Of a DNA stretch of 64,000 nt, positions 7,822-17,465 are shown in pieces. Location of the stretch: assembly GCA_016871805.1 (NCBI GenBank), contig VHCG01000008.1, forward strand, positions 1 through 64,000, in the 5' to 3' direction. Both the position numbers and the translations under genes were made by a program. Source of the stretch: Verrucomicrobiota bacterium. Its GTDB lineage: Bacteria; Verrucomicrobiota; Verrucomicrobiia; Limisphaerales; UBA9464. Position 1 is the stretch's first letter; every line of letters starts with the position of its first letter. The notes beneath the pieces were generated by a model, which searched no databases, was not told the DNA's origin, and saw only the letters and a program-made list of their open reading frames with translations.

Positions 7822-8769
7822 TCAGGCGAGGCGTTCCAGCGGGTGTCCGGCCAGGAAATCCCGGATGGCCATCCGGCGTCCGCCTTCCGGTTGGACCTCG
7901 GTAAGGACGAGCGCGTCGGTGCCGCAGGCCACGACAAGACCGTTGGGCTCCCGGGTGATCACGGTCCCGGGCTCGGCCCGGGTCGCCGTCTGGACGAGGT
8001 GGGCCGAGTGGACCTTGAGCAGCTTCGGCCTCGGCTCGGCGGGGATCGAGCAATGGGCTCCGGGCCACGGGGTGAAGGCCCTCAGGCGGCGTGCAAGCTC
8101 CCCGGCGGGTCGGGTCCAGTCCAGCCGCCCATCCTCCCGCGTGATCTTCGGCGCGAGGGTGACTCCGTCCACCGGCTGAGGGACCGGAGTCCGCAGGCCG
8201 GCGGCGTAGGGTGGAATCTCTTCCCGGACGAGGTCGACTCCCAGCAGAGCGAGGCGATCGTGCAGGGCGGCCGATGTCTCGGTGTCGCCGATCGGGGTGC
8301 GACGTGTCGCGATCACGGGGCCGGTGTCGAGCCCCTCGTCCATCCTCATGAGACTGACCCCGGTCTCGGCGTCCCCCGAGGCGATGGCCCACTGGATGGG
8401 GGCCGCACCGCGCCATCGGGGCAGGAGCGAGGTGTGGACGTTCAGGCACCCGAGGCGCGGGATCTCCAGGAGGGCTCGCGGGAGAAGTTGGCCATAGGCC
8501 GCGACCAGGATGACGTCCGGCTTCAGCTCCTGGATCCGGCTGATGAACCCCGGGTCGCGCGCCCTGTCGGGACGCAGCAGCGGCAGACCCCGTGCGAGAG
8601 CCGCGGCGGAGACCGCCGATGGGGTCGGGTGGAGATGGCGTCCCGAGGGGCGGTCCGGCTGCGAGACGACCGCGTCGAGCTGGACCCACGGTTCCGATGC
8701 AATGCCGTCAAGGATGACCCGGGCGAGGTCGGGTGTTCCCATGAACACGAGTCGGAGTCTGGAGGACAT
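7822..8769 (-). CDS. fmt: Methionyl-tRNA formyltransferase
   Basis: It transfers a formyl group from 10-formyl-THF to initiator Met-tRNA. The 315 residues match the family length. The active-site set is present: NVHTSLLPRWRG with Asn110 and His112, and the aspartate near 148 in MDEGLDTG. The C-terminal OB-fold domain (TPWPGAHCSI to the end) is complete. ATG 8769 begins MSSRLRLVFMGTPDLA, the typical N-terminus. It stands alone; its usual partner def lies at 44.7 kb. Confidence 0.96.
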   Translation of the reverse strand: MSSRLRLVFMGTPDLARVILDGIASEPWVQLDAVVSQPDRPSGRHLHPTPSAVSAAALARGLPLLRPDRARDPGFISRIQELKPDVILVAAYGQLLPRALLEIPRLGCLNVHTSLLPRWRGAAPIQWAIASGDAETGVSLMRMDEGLDTGPVIATRRTPIGDTETSAALHDRLALLGVDLVREEIPPYAAGLRTPVPQPVDGVTLAPKITREDGRLDWTRPAGELARRLRAFTPWPGAHCSIPAEPRPKLLKVHSAHLVQTATRAEPGTVITREPNGLVVACGTDALVLTEVQPEGGRRMAIRDFLAGHPLERLA

Positions 8770-8853
8770 GGGGGCGGAACGGGTTCGGTCGACGCGGTCG
8801 ACGGTTTGGACTCGATAAATCGAAGCGGTGATGAAGACAGTTCCACGAGAGCG

Positions 8854-8882
8854 TTGACAATCGGGAAACGTCTCAGCAGTTT
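8854..8882 (+). promoter_or_regulatory. Possible promoter of tRNA-Lys
   Basis: A perfect TTGACA (8854-8859) lies 41 bases before the tRNA. The best -10 position at 17-bp spacing is poor (CAGTTT), so only the -35 element is convincing. Confidence 0.35.
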
Positions 8883-8900
8883 TTGCGGCCCACGGAGCGG

Positions 8901-8975
8901 GCCTCGGTAGCTCAATGGCAGAGCAGCTGACTCTTAATCAGTTGGTTCCAGGTTCAAGTCCTGGCCGGGGCACCA
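8901..8975 (+). tRNA. tRNA-Lys (anticodon CTT)
   Basis: The acceptor GCCTCGG pairs with CCGGGGC. The anticodon stem GCTGA/TCAGT encloses loop CTCTTAA with anticodon CTT at 8933-8935. The T arm is CCAGG-TTCAAGT-CCTGG. The CCA end is encoded (8973-8975). It reads lysine codon AAG. Confidence 0.97.
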
Positions 8976-9000
8976 GCTCAAGTTGTCGGGCTTCCTTCGA

Positions 9001-9870
9001 ATGAAGACCAAACCTTGCGGCTGGATCGCCCGATGGGTCTGTTCCCTGTTCCTCCCCCTCCTTCTGTCGACCTTGCCGTTCGCCGGCCTCCGGGCCGCCG
9101 TCGTCTACGACAACACCGCCCTCGCCGGGATGAGCAAGGACAGCGTCTCGCTGCTGGTGGAGCATGGGGATGAAATCGCGCTCGCGGGGACGGAACGGTG
9201 GGTGACGCAATTCGACATCGGGACCTATGGCGAGTTTCCGACCAATGCCGTCGTGAACGCCGTGGTGCGGTTCTATGCCAATGACGGAACCGATGCCTTG
9301 GACGGCCCCCACTTCGCCTACAGGCCGAAGACCCTCCTCTGGGAAAGCGCACCGTTCACGCTCAAGCCGGGAGGCCAGACCTCCAGCCTCACCCCTCTCG
9401 TCCGGGTCCCAGACTCCTTCACCTGGACGATCCGCTTCACCGGCATCCAGCAGGTGCCCGGCAACCTAGTCATGCCTCTGGTGGTCAACCCGATCGAGAT
9501 CGGGGCTCCGCTCGCGAACGGCTACAAGGGCAGCTACGCGGACTATTGGCGTAAGGACGGTGTGACGGATGACTCGTGGATGATCTACATGCTGAGCTCC
9601 GGGACTCCGGCCAATTTCTATGTGAAGGTGACGGCGACGCCCGATCCTGTGACGCTGCCGAACCTGAGGGTGGTCCGCTCCGGCAACTCCCTCATCCTCG
9701 AGATCCTAGGCACCTCGGGTGCACCGGTCGTCGTGGAATCCTCCGCGGATCTCCGGACGTGGTCCGAGGCCTTCCGCGTCACGGGCAAGGGCGTCGGGAC
9801 TCCGGAGCGCGTCTCAATCGTCTCGAACACCGGCGTGTCCCAGCTGTTCTGGCGCGCCAAGGGCAACTGA
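9001..9870 (+). CDS. Secreted protein of unknown function
   Basis: The protein has 289 residues from ATG 9001. A signal peptide is clear (WVCSLFLPLLLSTLPFAGLRA, cleavage probably before AVVYDN). The mature part resembles the beta-sandwich exoproteins of Verrucomicrobia: a strand-rich region with EIALAGTERWVTQFDI near residue 60, then a C-terminal module LRVVRSGNSLILEI...VVVESSADLRTW. That module is of the same kind as the end of the giant protein at 28-38 kb. No catalytic motif is seen. The gene starts 25 bases after tRNA-Lys and is followed after 21 bases by the SpoIIE phosphatase gene. Confidence 0.7.
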   Translation: MKTKPCGWIARWVCSLFLPLLLSTLPFAGLRAAVVYDNTALAGMSKDSVSLLVEHGDEIALAGTERWVTQFDIGTYGEFPTNAVVNAVVRFYANDGTDALDGPHFAYRPKTLLWESAPFTLKPGGQTSSLTPLVRVPDSFTWTIRFTGIQQVPGNLVMPLVVNPIEIGAPLANGYKGSYADYWRKDGVTDDSWMIYMLSSGTPANFYVKVTATPDPVTLPNLRVVRSGNSLILEILGTSGAPVVVESSADLRTWSEAFRVTGKGVGTPERVSIVSNTGVSQLFWRAKGN

Positions 9871-9891
9871 GGCGTCGATCCCAGGACCCGA

Positions 9892-11439
9892 ATGTCGACC
9901 CCCTCCCCGTCCCCGACGTCGCCCCAGCCGGTGACCCGGCTTCGGGTCCTGATCGTGGAGGATTCGGAATTCGATGCCCGCCTTCTGGGGACGCTCCTTC
10001 GGACCGGCGGCTGGGAGGTGGCCTCCCGTCGGGTCTCGACGGCGGTGGACCTTGAACGGGCCTTGGTTGGCGAGGACTGGGACCTGATCCTGTGCGACCA
10101 CACCATGCCCGGGTTCAGCGCCCCGGAGGCGCTCCAGGTGGTCCAGCGGGTCGCACGCGACATCCCGTTCATCATTATTTCCGGGGGCATCGAGGAGGGG
10201 GTGGCGATCGATGCGATGAAGGCTGGGGCCCACGACTTCCTCATGAAGGGGGCCCTGGGTCGGCTGGTGCCGGCGGTGCAGCGCGAGCTCAAGGAGGCCG
10301 ACATCCGCAGGGCCCGTCGCGCCGCGGAGGAAGCCCTTCGCGAGAGCGAGCTCCGCTACCGGTCGGTCTGGGACAACTCCACGGACGCCGTTCTGCTGCT
10401 CGACGCCTTGGGCATCATCCGGTTCGCCAATCCCGCCAACCTGCCGGTCTTCGGCTGGAATCCCGCCGACCTCGTGGGTCTCCGGTTGGACGTCCTCCAG
10501 CCGTCCGAACTGCCTCCTGGACATTGGTGGCAGGCCTTCCGCGCCTCGGGGACCGCCAAGTCGAACGAGACCGTGGCGCGTCGTCGGGACGGGTCGAAGG
10601 TCGACATCGACCTGGCCCTCACCGAGATGCGGATGGGATCGGATCTCTGGGTGGTGATCTTCTCCCGTGATGTGACCGAGCGGCGCCGGGCGGCGGAGGA
10701 GATCCGGAGGAGCCGTGAGGAATTCGCGGCCGCGCGGGAGATCCAGCAGCGCCTGTTTCCGAAGGAGGCCCCCCGTCTGGCGGGCTATGACATCGCCGGG
10801 GCGTCTCACCCCGCCGAAGCCACGGGAGGGGATTATTTCGACTTCTTCCCGATCGACCCGGACTGCCTCGGGATGGTCATCGCGGACGTGAGCGGCCATG
10901 GGCTCGGGCCGTCGCTCCTCATGGCCGAGGCCCGCGCCTACCTGCGTCTGGTCGCCCGCGGCACCGCAGGTCCTGGCGAGGTCCTCACCCGAACGCAGGA
11001 ACTGCTCCGCGACGACCTTGGTCGGGAGCGATTCATCACCCTGCTGTTCCTGCGTCTACTGTCGGCCCAGCGGCGGCTCCAGTTCGCCAATGCAGGGCAC
11101 ACGGCCGGACTGCTGATCGGTCAGGACGGGGCGGTGCGGTCGGTCCTGGGCCGGACGGGACGGCCCCTCGGCCGCCAGGGCGATGTGCCCTATCCGTCGG
11201 GCGGAGAGGTGGCTCTGCAGCCTGGAGACATCCTGCTGCTGCTGACCGATGGGATCGAGGAGGCGATCCGTCCCGATGATGAGATCTTCGGCATGGAACG
11301 GGCGGTCGAGGTGGTCCGTTCCCACCGGGATCGTCCGGCGGCCGAGATCGTGGAGGCCGTCTGCACCGCAGCCCGGACCTTCTCGTCTCCCGAGCCGCAG
11401 ACCGACGACCTCACCGTGGTCGTCCTGAAGGTCCTCTGA
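9892..11439 (+). CDS. Response regulator-PAS-SpoIIE (PP2C) phosphatase
   Basis: The protein has 515 residues. An N-terminal receiver domain (about 17-135) has an acidic pocket VEDSEFD, the phospho-acceptor Asp in LILCDHTMPG, and the switch lysine in FLMKGA. A PAS domain (about 155-270, RSVWDNSTDAVLLLD to SRDVTERR) and a short helical linker (EFAAAREIQQRLFP) follow. The C-terminal PP2C-type phosphatase has GGDYFDF, IADVSGHG, LTDGIEEA and DDLTVVVLK. The layout matches RsbU/RssB-type phosphatases that act on STAS anti-anti-sigma proteins; no such target is nearby. An AGGA sits about 7 bases before ATG 9892. Confidence 0.9.
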   Translation: MSTPSPSPTSPQPVTRLRVLIVEDSEFDARLLGTLLRTGGWEVASRRVSTAVDLERALVGEDWDLILCDHTMPGFSAPEALQVVQRVARDIPFIIISGGIEEGVAIDAMKAGAHDFLMKGALGRLVPAVQRELKEADIRRARRAAEEALRESELRYRSVWDNSTDAVLLLDALGIIRFANPANLPVFGWNPADLVGLRLDVLQPSELPPGHWWQAFRASGTAKSNETVARRRDGSKVDIDLALTEMRMGSDLWVVIFSRDVTERRRAAEEIRRSREEFAAAREIQQRLFPKEAPRLAGYDIAGASHPAEATGGDYFDFFPIDPDCLGMVIADVSGHGLGPSLLMAEARAYLRLVARGTAGPGEVLTRTQELLRDDLGRERFITLLFLRLLSAQRRLQFANAGHTAGLLIGQDGAVRSVLGRTGRPLGRQGDVPYPSGGEVALQPGDILLLLTDGIEEAIRPDDEIFGMERAVEVVRSHRDRPAAEIVEAVCTAARTFSSPEPQTDDLTVVVLKVL

Positions 11440-11480
11440 CGCCGCTGGCCTCCGCCGTGCGGTCCTTGAGCCCCATGGGG

Positions 11481-14324
11481 CTACGCGAGGGACAGCGACC
11501 GCAGCGCCTGGATGCAGCGCGGACACGCGCCCGGGTGGCCGGGCTCCTGGCCGATGGCGGGATCCCAGTGCCAGCACCGGTCGCACTTCTGCCATCCGGC
11601 CTCGCTGGCGGGATGGACCGTGACGGCCCCGGTCTGGGATTCCTGGACCTCGAGGCCCGACACGTTCAGGAGTTCCTGGAGATCCGAACGATGGTCCTTG
11701 GCGACACCAAACTCTACCGACTCCAGTCCCAGCTCGACCCGGGCATCCAGCGCCTTGCCGATGCGCTTGGCCTGGCGGGCCTTCTCGAGTTCGGGCAGCA
11801 CCCGCGTCCGGATCCCGAAGAGTATCTCCCATCGACCGGTCTCCTCCTGCGAGAGCAGCGGTGAACCCGGGACCCAGGTCGACAGGTGCACGGAATGGAC
11901 CGGGGTCTTCTGGATGAAGCTCCAGGCCTCGTCCGAGGTGAACGCCAGCATCGGGGCCAGCATCTGGCTCAGCCGGGTGACCATTCGATGGAGGGCCGTC
12001 TGGGTGCTGCGACGCCGTGGCGAGGTCGCCGCCTCGGTGTAGAGACGGTCCTTCACGAGGTCGTGGTAGGTCGCACTCAGCTGGACCGCTGCGAACTGGG
12101 ACAGCCGCTGGTAGACGACGTGGAACTCGTAGGCCTCGTAGGCCCGCGCCACCTCCACCTCGAGCCGCGAGAATTCGTCGAGAATCCACCGGTCCAGTCC
12201 CGTCAGGGCGTCGTCCGCCACCGCGTGGGTCGAAGGATCGAAGTCGGCCAGGTTGCTCAGCTGGTACCGGAGGGTGTTGCGGAGCAGCCGGTAGGTCTCA
12301 CCCACCTTCTTGAGACGCTCCTCGCTGACGACGATGTCGTTGCGGTAGTCCTGCGACGCGACCCAGAGGCGGACGACGTCGGCCCCGAATTCCTTCACAT
12401 AGCGCTCGGCGGTCTGGGGCTTCTGGTAGCCCCCGGCGCCCTGCTTGGACTTCGAGATCTTCTCGCGGTCCTCGTCGACCATGAAGCCGTGGGTGAGCAC
12501 GGACCGGAACGGCGCCGAGCCGTTCCCGGCAAGAGACAGCAGCAGGGAGGACTGGAACCAGCCGCGGTGCTGGTCGGAGCCCTCGAGGTACATGTCGGCC
12601 TGCCACCGGGTCCCGGAGCGGAGTTCGGAACGCTGCTGGAGGACGGCGCGCGACGAGCTTCCGGAGTCGATCCAGACGTCCAGCGTGTCGGTGCCCTGCC
12701 GCACGGCCTCGGGTCCGGTCCAGCCTTCGGGACGACACCGGGTCCAGAGCGCGTCCGCAGGGGTGGCAAACCACGCATTGCTTCCCTCCTGTTGGATGAG
12801 GTCAGCCGCCTTGCGCACGATGGCCGCGTTGAGAATCGGTTCTCCTGCGGCGTCGTAGAACGCCGGGATCGGCACACCCCAGGAACGCTGCCGGGAGATG
12901 CACCAGTCGGGTCGGGACTCGACGGCGCCCCGGATGCGGCCCTGGCCCCAGTCCGGGATCCAGCGCACATCGCGTTCGACGACCCCGACCGCGAGCTCCC
13001 GGAAGGTCTTGCCGGTGTCGGCGGGTGTGTGGGACATGCTGATGAACCATTGGTCCGTGGCCCGGAAGATGATCGGGGTCTTGGATCGCCAGCAGTTCGG
13101 GTAGCTGTGTTGATAGGCCTCGCGGAACGCGAGGGCCTGATGCTCGGTCAGCAGCTCGATCACCGCCTCGTTGGCGTCGGATTTGTGGTTCTTCTCCAGC
13201 GTCGATTTCCCAATCAGCGCCTCCGGCATCTGCTGCTCCCGGGGCAGGTCGGGCGTCCACGCCAGACGTCCCTCGTCATCCACGGGGCAATAGATCGGCA
13301 GGCCGACCTTCAGGCCGAGCTGGTAGTCGTCCATGCCGTGTCCGGGCGCGATGTGGACGAAGCCCGTGCCGGTGTCGCTTGTGACGAAGCCGGCGGGATG
13401 CAGCCGGCCGGTCCGGTTGCAGAACGGATGCTCGTAGACCAGCTGCTCCAGTTCCTCGGGGCCGACAGTGCGGACGATCTGGTAGCCGTCCCAGCCCAGC
13501 TTGGCAGCCACGGTGGAGAGCAGTGGGTTCGCGACGAGGTAGGCGCCTCCCTCGACCATCACCAGCGAGTAGTGGAACGAGGGGTTGAAGGCGACGGCGA
13601 GATTGGCTGGGAGGGTCCAGGGCGTGGTCGTCCAGATCAGGAGGAACGTGTTCGGTTCGCCCTTGAGTCGGAACTTCACATAGACGCTCTGGCTGACGTG
13701 GTCGGCGTATTCCACCTCGGCCTCGGCGAGGGCCGTCCGGAACGGGATGCTCCAATACACGGGCTTCTTTCCCCGGTAGACGAAGCCCCGGTCCACGAGG
13801 TCGGCGAAGAGCCGGAGCTCCTCGGCCTCGTAGGCACGGTCGAGGGTCAGATAGGGGTTCGACCAGTCGCCCAGCACCCCCAGCCGCTTGAACTGGGTCC
13901 GCTGGAGGTCGATGTACTTCCGGGCATAGGCCTCGCAGGCCGACCGGATGGTGGCGGGCGAGGAGTCGGCCTGTCCCGCGGCCCGGAGCTCCTGCGTGAC
14001 GCGGGACTCGATCGGGAGCCCGTGGCAGTCCCAGCCCGGGACATAGGGCGCGCGTCGGCCGCGGAGGGTCTGTGACTTGAGGACGAGGTCCTTGAGGATC
14101 TTGTTGAGCGCGGTGCCGATGTGCACGTCGCCGTTGGCAAAGGGCGGACCGTCGTGCAGGACGAATGGCTCGGCATCCTTGCGGGCCGACTGGATCTGTC
14201 CGTACAGGTCCTCGGCCTCCCATCGGGCGAGACGTTCGGGCTCCCGCTGGACGAGATTGGCCTGCATCGGGAACCCGGTGGTGGGCAGGTTCAGGGAATT
14301 CTTGTAGTCCGGTTTGTCACTCAT
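11481..14324 (-). CDS. ileS: Isoleucyl-tRNA synthetase
   Basis: The 947-residue class I synthetase starts MSDKPDYKNSLNLPTTGFPM, the standard bacterial IleS N-terminus. The HIGH signature is in PFANGDVHIGTALNK, the large CP1 editing domain follows, KMSKS appears as EKISKSKQ, the anticodon-binding helical domain comes next, and a C-terminal zinc finger has CDRCWHW and CPRC. It charges tRNA-Ile and edits valine. The ORF extends upstream to 14477 but that part is not IleS-like and overlaps ygfZ. No T-box-like leader is evident in the 151-bp divergent spacer. Confidence 0.97.
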   Translation of the reverse strand: MSDKPDYKNSLNLPTTGFPMQANLVQREPERLARWEAEDLYGQIQSARKDAEPFVLHDGPPFANGDVHIGTALNKILKDLVLKSQTLRGRRAPYVPGWDCHGLPIESRVTQELRAAGQADSSPATIRSACEAYARKYIDLQRTQFKRLGVLGDWSNPYLTLDRAYEAEELRLFADLVDRGFVYRGKKPVYWSIPFRTALAEAEVEYADHVSQSVYVKFRLKGEPNTFLLIWTTTPWTLPANLAVAFNPSFHYSLVMVEGGAYLVANPLLSTVAAKLGWDGYQIVRTVGPEELEQLVYEHPFCNRTGRLHPAGFVTSDTGTGFVHIAPGHGMDDYQLGLKVGLPIYCPVDDEGRLAWTPDLPREQQMPEALIGKSTLEKNHKSDANEAVIELLTEHQALAFREAYQHSYPNCWRSKTPIIFRATDQWFISMSHTPADTGKTFRELAVGVVERDVRWIPDWGQGRIRGAVESRPDWCISRQRSWGVPIPAFYDAAGEPILNAAIVRKAADLIQQEGSNAWFATPADALWTRCRPEGWTGPEAVRQGTDTLDVWIDSGSSSRAVLQQRSELRSGTRWQADMYLEGSDQHRGWFQSSLLLSLAGNGSAPFRSVLTHGFMVDEDREKISKSKQGAGGYQKPQTAERYVKEFGADVVRLWVASQDYRNDIVVSEERLKKVGETYRLLRNTLRYQLSNLADFDPSTHAVADDALTGLDRWILDEFSRLEVEVARAYEAYEFHVVYQRLSQFAAVQLSATYHDLVKDRLYTEAATSPRRRSTQTALHRMVTRLSQMLAPMLAFTSDEAWSFIQKTPVHSVHLSTWVPGSPLLSQEETGRWEILFGIRTRVLPELEKARQAKRIGKALDARVELGLESVEFGVAKDHRSDLQELLNVSGLEVQESQTGAVTVHPASEAGWQKCDRCWHWDPAIGQEPGHPGACPRCIQALRSLSLA

Positions 14325-14475
14325 CGGGCGGCCTCGGAAAGGAAGTGCGGACGCTACTGATGCCGCTGGAACCCGGCAAAGGACAAAACGAGATCGCAAC
14401 GGAAACGCGCGGTGCCAGGTGCCGCTGTGGGGCGTGCCTTTCCGTTTCAGGGGTTCGGCGATACGATCCCCCTCC

Positions 14476-15576
14476 ATGACATCATCCGTGTTGCATGAGG
14501 CGCACGAAGCCCTCGGAGGACGGTTCTCCGTCCTGGGTGGCGAGGAGATCGTCTCCGACTACGGGGATCCCGCCGCCGAGTACCGGGCCCTGCGGTCCGC
14601 CGTCGCCGTCCTCGACCTCGGGTTCCGTGGACGACTCTGCCTCACCGGCGCCGATCGGGTCCGCCTCCTCAACGGACAGGTCACCCACGACATCCGGTCG
14701 TTGACGGTCGGATCCGGGTGTCCGGCGGCGTTCTGTTCGCCCAAGGGACGGCTCGTTGCGGACGTCCATGTGTTCGCCCTGGCGGAGGAGTTGCTCCTCG
14801 ACTTCGAACCCGGCCTGGTCGACTCCCTCAAGGCGAGGCTGGAACACCACATCGTGGCCGAGGACGTGCAGGTCGTGGACGTGCGGCCCTATTACGGACT
14901 GCTGTCGGTGCAGGGACCGCTGTCCGATGCGGCGGTGCGCAGCCTCGAGCTGGTCGATGTCCTTCCGGAGGCCCCGTTGGGTGTGGTCCATCGGAACCAC
15001 CCGACCCTGGGTGACCTGTATGTCATCCGGCGCTCGAGGGCGGGGCTGCCGGGGTTCGATCTCTTCATCCCCACGGATGCGCTCGCGGCGGTCCTCGACA
15101 AGGCCGTTGCGGCGGCCCGTCAGCGCGGGGGGTGCCTTGCGGGGTTCGAGGCCCTGGACCGGGTCCGGTTCGAGTCCGGAATCCCGCGGTTCCCGGTCGA
15201 CATGGACGAGACCAACCTGCCTCCGGAGGCGGGATTGGAGGCCACGCACATCAGCTACTCGAAAGGCTGCTACACGGGGCAGGAGACAATCGCACGGCTG
15301 CGGACCTACGGACAGGTGGCCAAGCGGCTGTGTGGACTCCGTCTGCCAGCGGATCTTGGGACCCTTCCGCCGAAGGGGACGAAGCTGTTCCGCGACGGCC
15401 GGGAGGCGGGATACCTCACGAGTGCCCGCCTTTCCGGGGGGGGTGGAACGATCCTCGCCCTCGGCTATGTGCGTCGGGAATCCGTCGCCCCCGGGACCGC
15501 GCTCGTGGTCCGCCTCGCGGAACGGGAATGGCCGGTGGAGGTCGTCCCGTTGCCCTTCGTGCCCCCGACCCTGTAG
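14476..15576 (+). CDS. ygfZ: YgfZ/GcvT-like folate-binding protein
   Basis: The protein has 366 residues from ATG 14476. It carries the diagnostic KGCYTGQE motif (near residue 260), whose cysteine is essential in YgfZ, and a GcvT-type N-terminal fold with LNGQVTHDIR. YgfZ/IbA57 proteins help repair or assemble certain [4Fe-4S] enzymes using folate. It is divergent from ileS. An exonuclease III gene follows 50 bases downstream on the same strand. Confidence 0.9.
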   Translation: MTSSVLHEAHEALGGRFSVLGGEEIVSDYGDPAAEYRALRSAVAVLDLGFRGRLCLTGADRVRLLNGQVTHDIRSLTVGSGCPAAFCSPKGRLVADVHVFALAEELLLDFEPGLVDSLKARLEHHIVAEDVQVVDVRPYYGLLSVQGPLSDAAVRSLELVDVLPEAPLGVVHRNHPTLGDLYVIRRSRAGLPGFDLFIPTDALAAVLDKAVAAARQRGGCLAGFEALDRVRFESGIPRFPVDMDETNLPPEAGLEATHISYSKGCYTGQETIARLRTYGQVAKRLCGLRLPADLGTLPPKGTKLFRDGREAGYLTSARLSGGGGTILALGYVRRESVAPGTALVVRLAEREWPVEVVPLPFVPPTL

Positions 15577-15626
15577 CCCGCCGGAATTCGCTTCGGCCCC
15601 CCGTGGGTCGTCGTCACTCTTGGCCC

Positions 15627-16379
15627 ATGAAGCTCATCTCCTGGAACGTCAACGGCCTCCGCGCGGTCCTGAAGAAGACCCTGCTGACGTACCTCGAGGA
15701 GGAAGGGCCGGACATCCTGTGTCTCCAGGAGACCAAGTGCACGGCGGGTGACGTGGCTCCGGTCTGGCCCTCCTGCTACGAGGCCTTCTGGAACAGTGCC
15801 GAGAAGAAGGGGTATTCAGGAACCGCGATCCTCACCCGCCATCGTCCGCTGCGGGTGACTCCGGGGATCGGCATCGTCCGCCATGACCAGGAGGGTCGGG
15901 TCCTCACGGCGGAGTTCGACGGATTCTTCCTGGTGAACGTGTACACCCCGAACTCCCAGCGGGAGCTGACCCGTCTGCCGTACCGGATGGAGTGGGACCG
16001 CGACTTCAGGGCCTATCTGTCAGGGCTCGAGGCGAGGAAGCCGGTGGTGTTCTGTGGCGACCTCAACGTGGCGCACGCCGAGATCGATCTCGCCAACCCG
16101 AAGGCGAATGTCCGCAACCACGGGTTCACCGCGGAGGAGCGGTTGGGCCTGGATGCGCTGATCGCCGATGGGTTCGTCGACACCTTCCGGGAGTTCGAGA
16201 AGGGTCCGGGACACTATTCCTGGTGGAGTCCAATGGGTGGGGCACGCAGTCGGAACGTAGGGTGGCGGCTGGACTACGTTCTGGTGAGCGCCCGGATGCG
16301 GACCCGGCTCCGGTCCGCCTTCATACGGTCCGCGGTCCTCGGATCGGACCACTGTCCGGTCGGCATCGAGCTCGAGTGA
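15627..16379 (+). CDS. xthA: Exodeoxyribonuclease III (AP endonuclease)
   Basis: The 250 residues have the DNase I-like fold signature of the XthA/ExoA family: [19 protein letters not shown] (metal-binding Glu), YTPNSQREL, the GDLNVAH pair, [10 protein letters not shown] and the terminal SDHCPVG with the catalytic Asp/His. It cleaves DNA at abasic sites and degrades 3' ends in base excision repair. The ATG at 15627 is the only sensible start; the longer open frame upstream lies inside ygfZ. Confidence 0.95.
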   Translation: MKLISWNVNGLRAVLKKTLLTYLEEEGPDILCLQETKCTAGDVAPVWPSCYEAFWNSAEKKGYSGTAILTRHRPLRVTPGIGIVRHDQEGRVLTAEFDGFFLVNVYTPNSQRELTRLPYRMEWDRDFRAYLSGLEARKPVVFCGDLNVAHAEIDLANPKANVRNHGFTAEERLGLDALIADGFVDTFREFEKGPGHYSWWSPMGGARSRNVGWRLDYVLVSARMRTRLRSAFIRSAVLGSDHCPVGIELE

Positions 16380-16453
16380 GTAAGGGACGGTCGGATCCGG
16401 TGTCCCCCGCCTTGTCTCTTGAATTTCCGGGATCGTGCGCGGACGTTACGGAC

Positions 16454-17347
16454 ATGGCTCCTTCGGTTCCATTCTGGAGGGCGCTCCATCGATCCATGCA
16501 CACCGTTTCCAGCCTCGGCCGCCGCGCCTTCACCCTGATCGAGCTGCTCGTCGTCATCGCCATCATCGCGATCCTCGCCGGCATGCTCCTGCCCGCGCTC
16601 GGAAAGGCCAAGACCAAGGCCCAGGGCATCAACTGCATGAACAACCACAAGCAGCTGCTGCTGGGGTGGGCGCTCTACAATTCCGACAACAACGACCAGC
16701 TGCTCTATGCCTACGCGCCCGAGGTCAATCCGAACACCTCGGACGGCGCCTGGGTCCAGGGCGATCTCGACATCGGGAACCTGAGCGCCGATGGGAACTG
16801 GAACACCAACTGGCTGGTTCAGAGTCCGCTGTGGCGCTACACGGGACAGACCCGGGCGATCTGGAAATGCCCGTCGGACATGAGCATGGCCATCGACCGC
16901 AGCAAGAACAAGGTCCCGCGGGTCCGGAGCATGTCGATGAGCATCTGGACCGGTGGCAACAAGGGCACGGATGGCGGGTGGGCGAACGAGCCATGGAACG
17001 TCTTCACCAAGGCCAGCAGCATGAACGATCCGGGTCCGGCCATGACCTACGTGCTGCTCGACGAGCGTGAGGACAGCATCAATGACGGCTTCTTCGTCGT
17101 TTCGATGGAGAACTCGATCTATGCCAAGAAGGTCAACCTCGGCTCGATCCGGATGGTTGATGTCCCGGCCAGCTACCACAACCGTGCGGGGGGCTTCTCC
17201 TTCGCGGACGGCCATTCAGAGATCAAGAAGTGGGCGGATCCCCGCACGATGCCTCCGGTCAAGAAGGGGTCCTGGGTCCAGTCCGGAACCCAAGGCAACA
17301 ACCGCGACGTGATGTGGATGCAGGAGCATTCCACCCGGCTGCGCTAG
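16454..17347 (+). CDS. Type IV pilin-like protein with prepilin leader (verrucomicrobial pseudopilin)
   Basis: The N-terminus has [19 protein letters not shown], a class III prepilin signal cleaved before Phe, with Glu at mature position 5 and a hydrophobic helix. A 200-residue globular part follows with PLWRYTG...WKCPSD and, near the C-terminus, a histidine followed by GGFSFADGH, matching the H-x9-DG tail of planctomycete and verrucomicrobial pseudopilins. Length is 297 residues from ATG 16454; ATG 16496 gives a shorter leader and is equally possible. Such genes are often scattered and multicopy, and another lies at 24.5 kb. No pilus assembly genes are in the window. Confidence 0.88.
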   Translation: MAPSVPFWRALHRSMHTVSSLGRRAFTLIELLVVIAIIAILAGMLLPALGKAKTKAQGINCMNNHKQLLLGWALYNSDNNDQLLYAYAPEVNPNTSDGAWVQGDLDIGNLSADGNWNTNWLVQSPLWRYTGQTRAIWKCPSDMSMAIDRSKNKVPRVRSMSMSIWTGGNKGTDGGWANEPWNVFTKASSMNDPGPAMTYVLLDEREDSINDGFFVVSMENSIYAKKVNLGSIRMVDVPASYHNRAGGFSFADGHSEIKKWADPRTMPPVKKGSWVQSGTQGNNRDVMWMQEHSTRLR

Positions 17348-17352
17348 AATTC

Positions 17353-17376
17353 CCCAGGGCAGCGCCAGGCCCTGGG
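17353..17376 (+). terminator. Hairpin after the pseudopilin gene
   Basis: CCCAGGGC (17353-17360) pairs perfectly with GCCCTGGG (17369-17376) across an 8-base loop, just after the stop codon. No T-run follows directly; the nearest one is 20 bases on. It may be a weak terminator or an mRNA-stabilising stem. Confidence 0.4.
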
Positions 17377-17465
17377 TGACGGGTGTTCCGCTGGATTTTT
17401 GGGGCGGGATTTCCGAACCGTCCTCTTCACAACGGGTTCTGTCCTGACCACACTGAGGGTCCGAC

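Noticed and set aside
11886-14075. A 729-codon plus-strand frame inside ileS
   Set aside because: It is the antisense frame of IleS, whose motifs are complete on the minus strand.
14325-14475. T-box or riboswitch leader upstream of ileS
   Set aside because: No T-box consensus, specifier hairpin or terminator/antiterminator pair was found in the 151-bp spacer.
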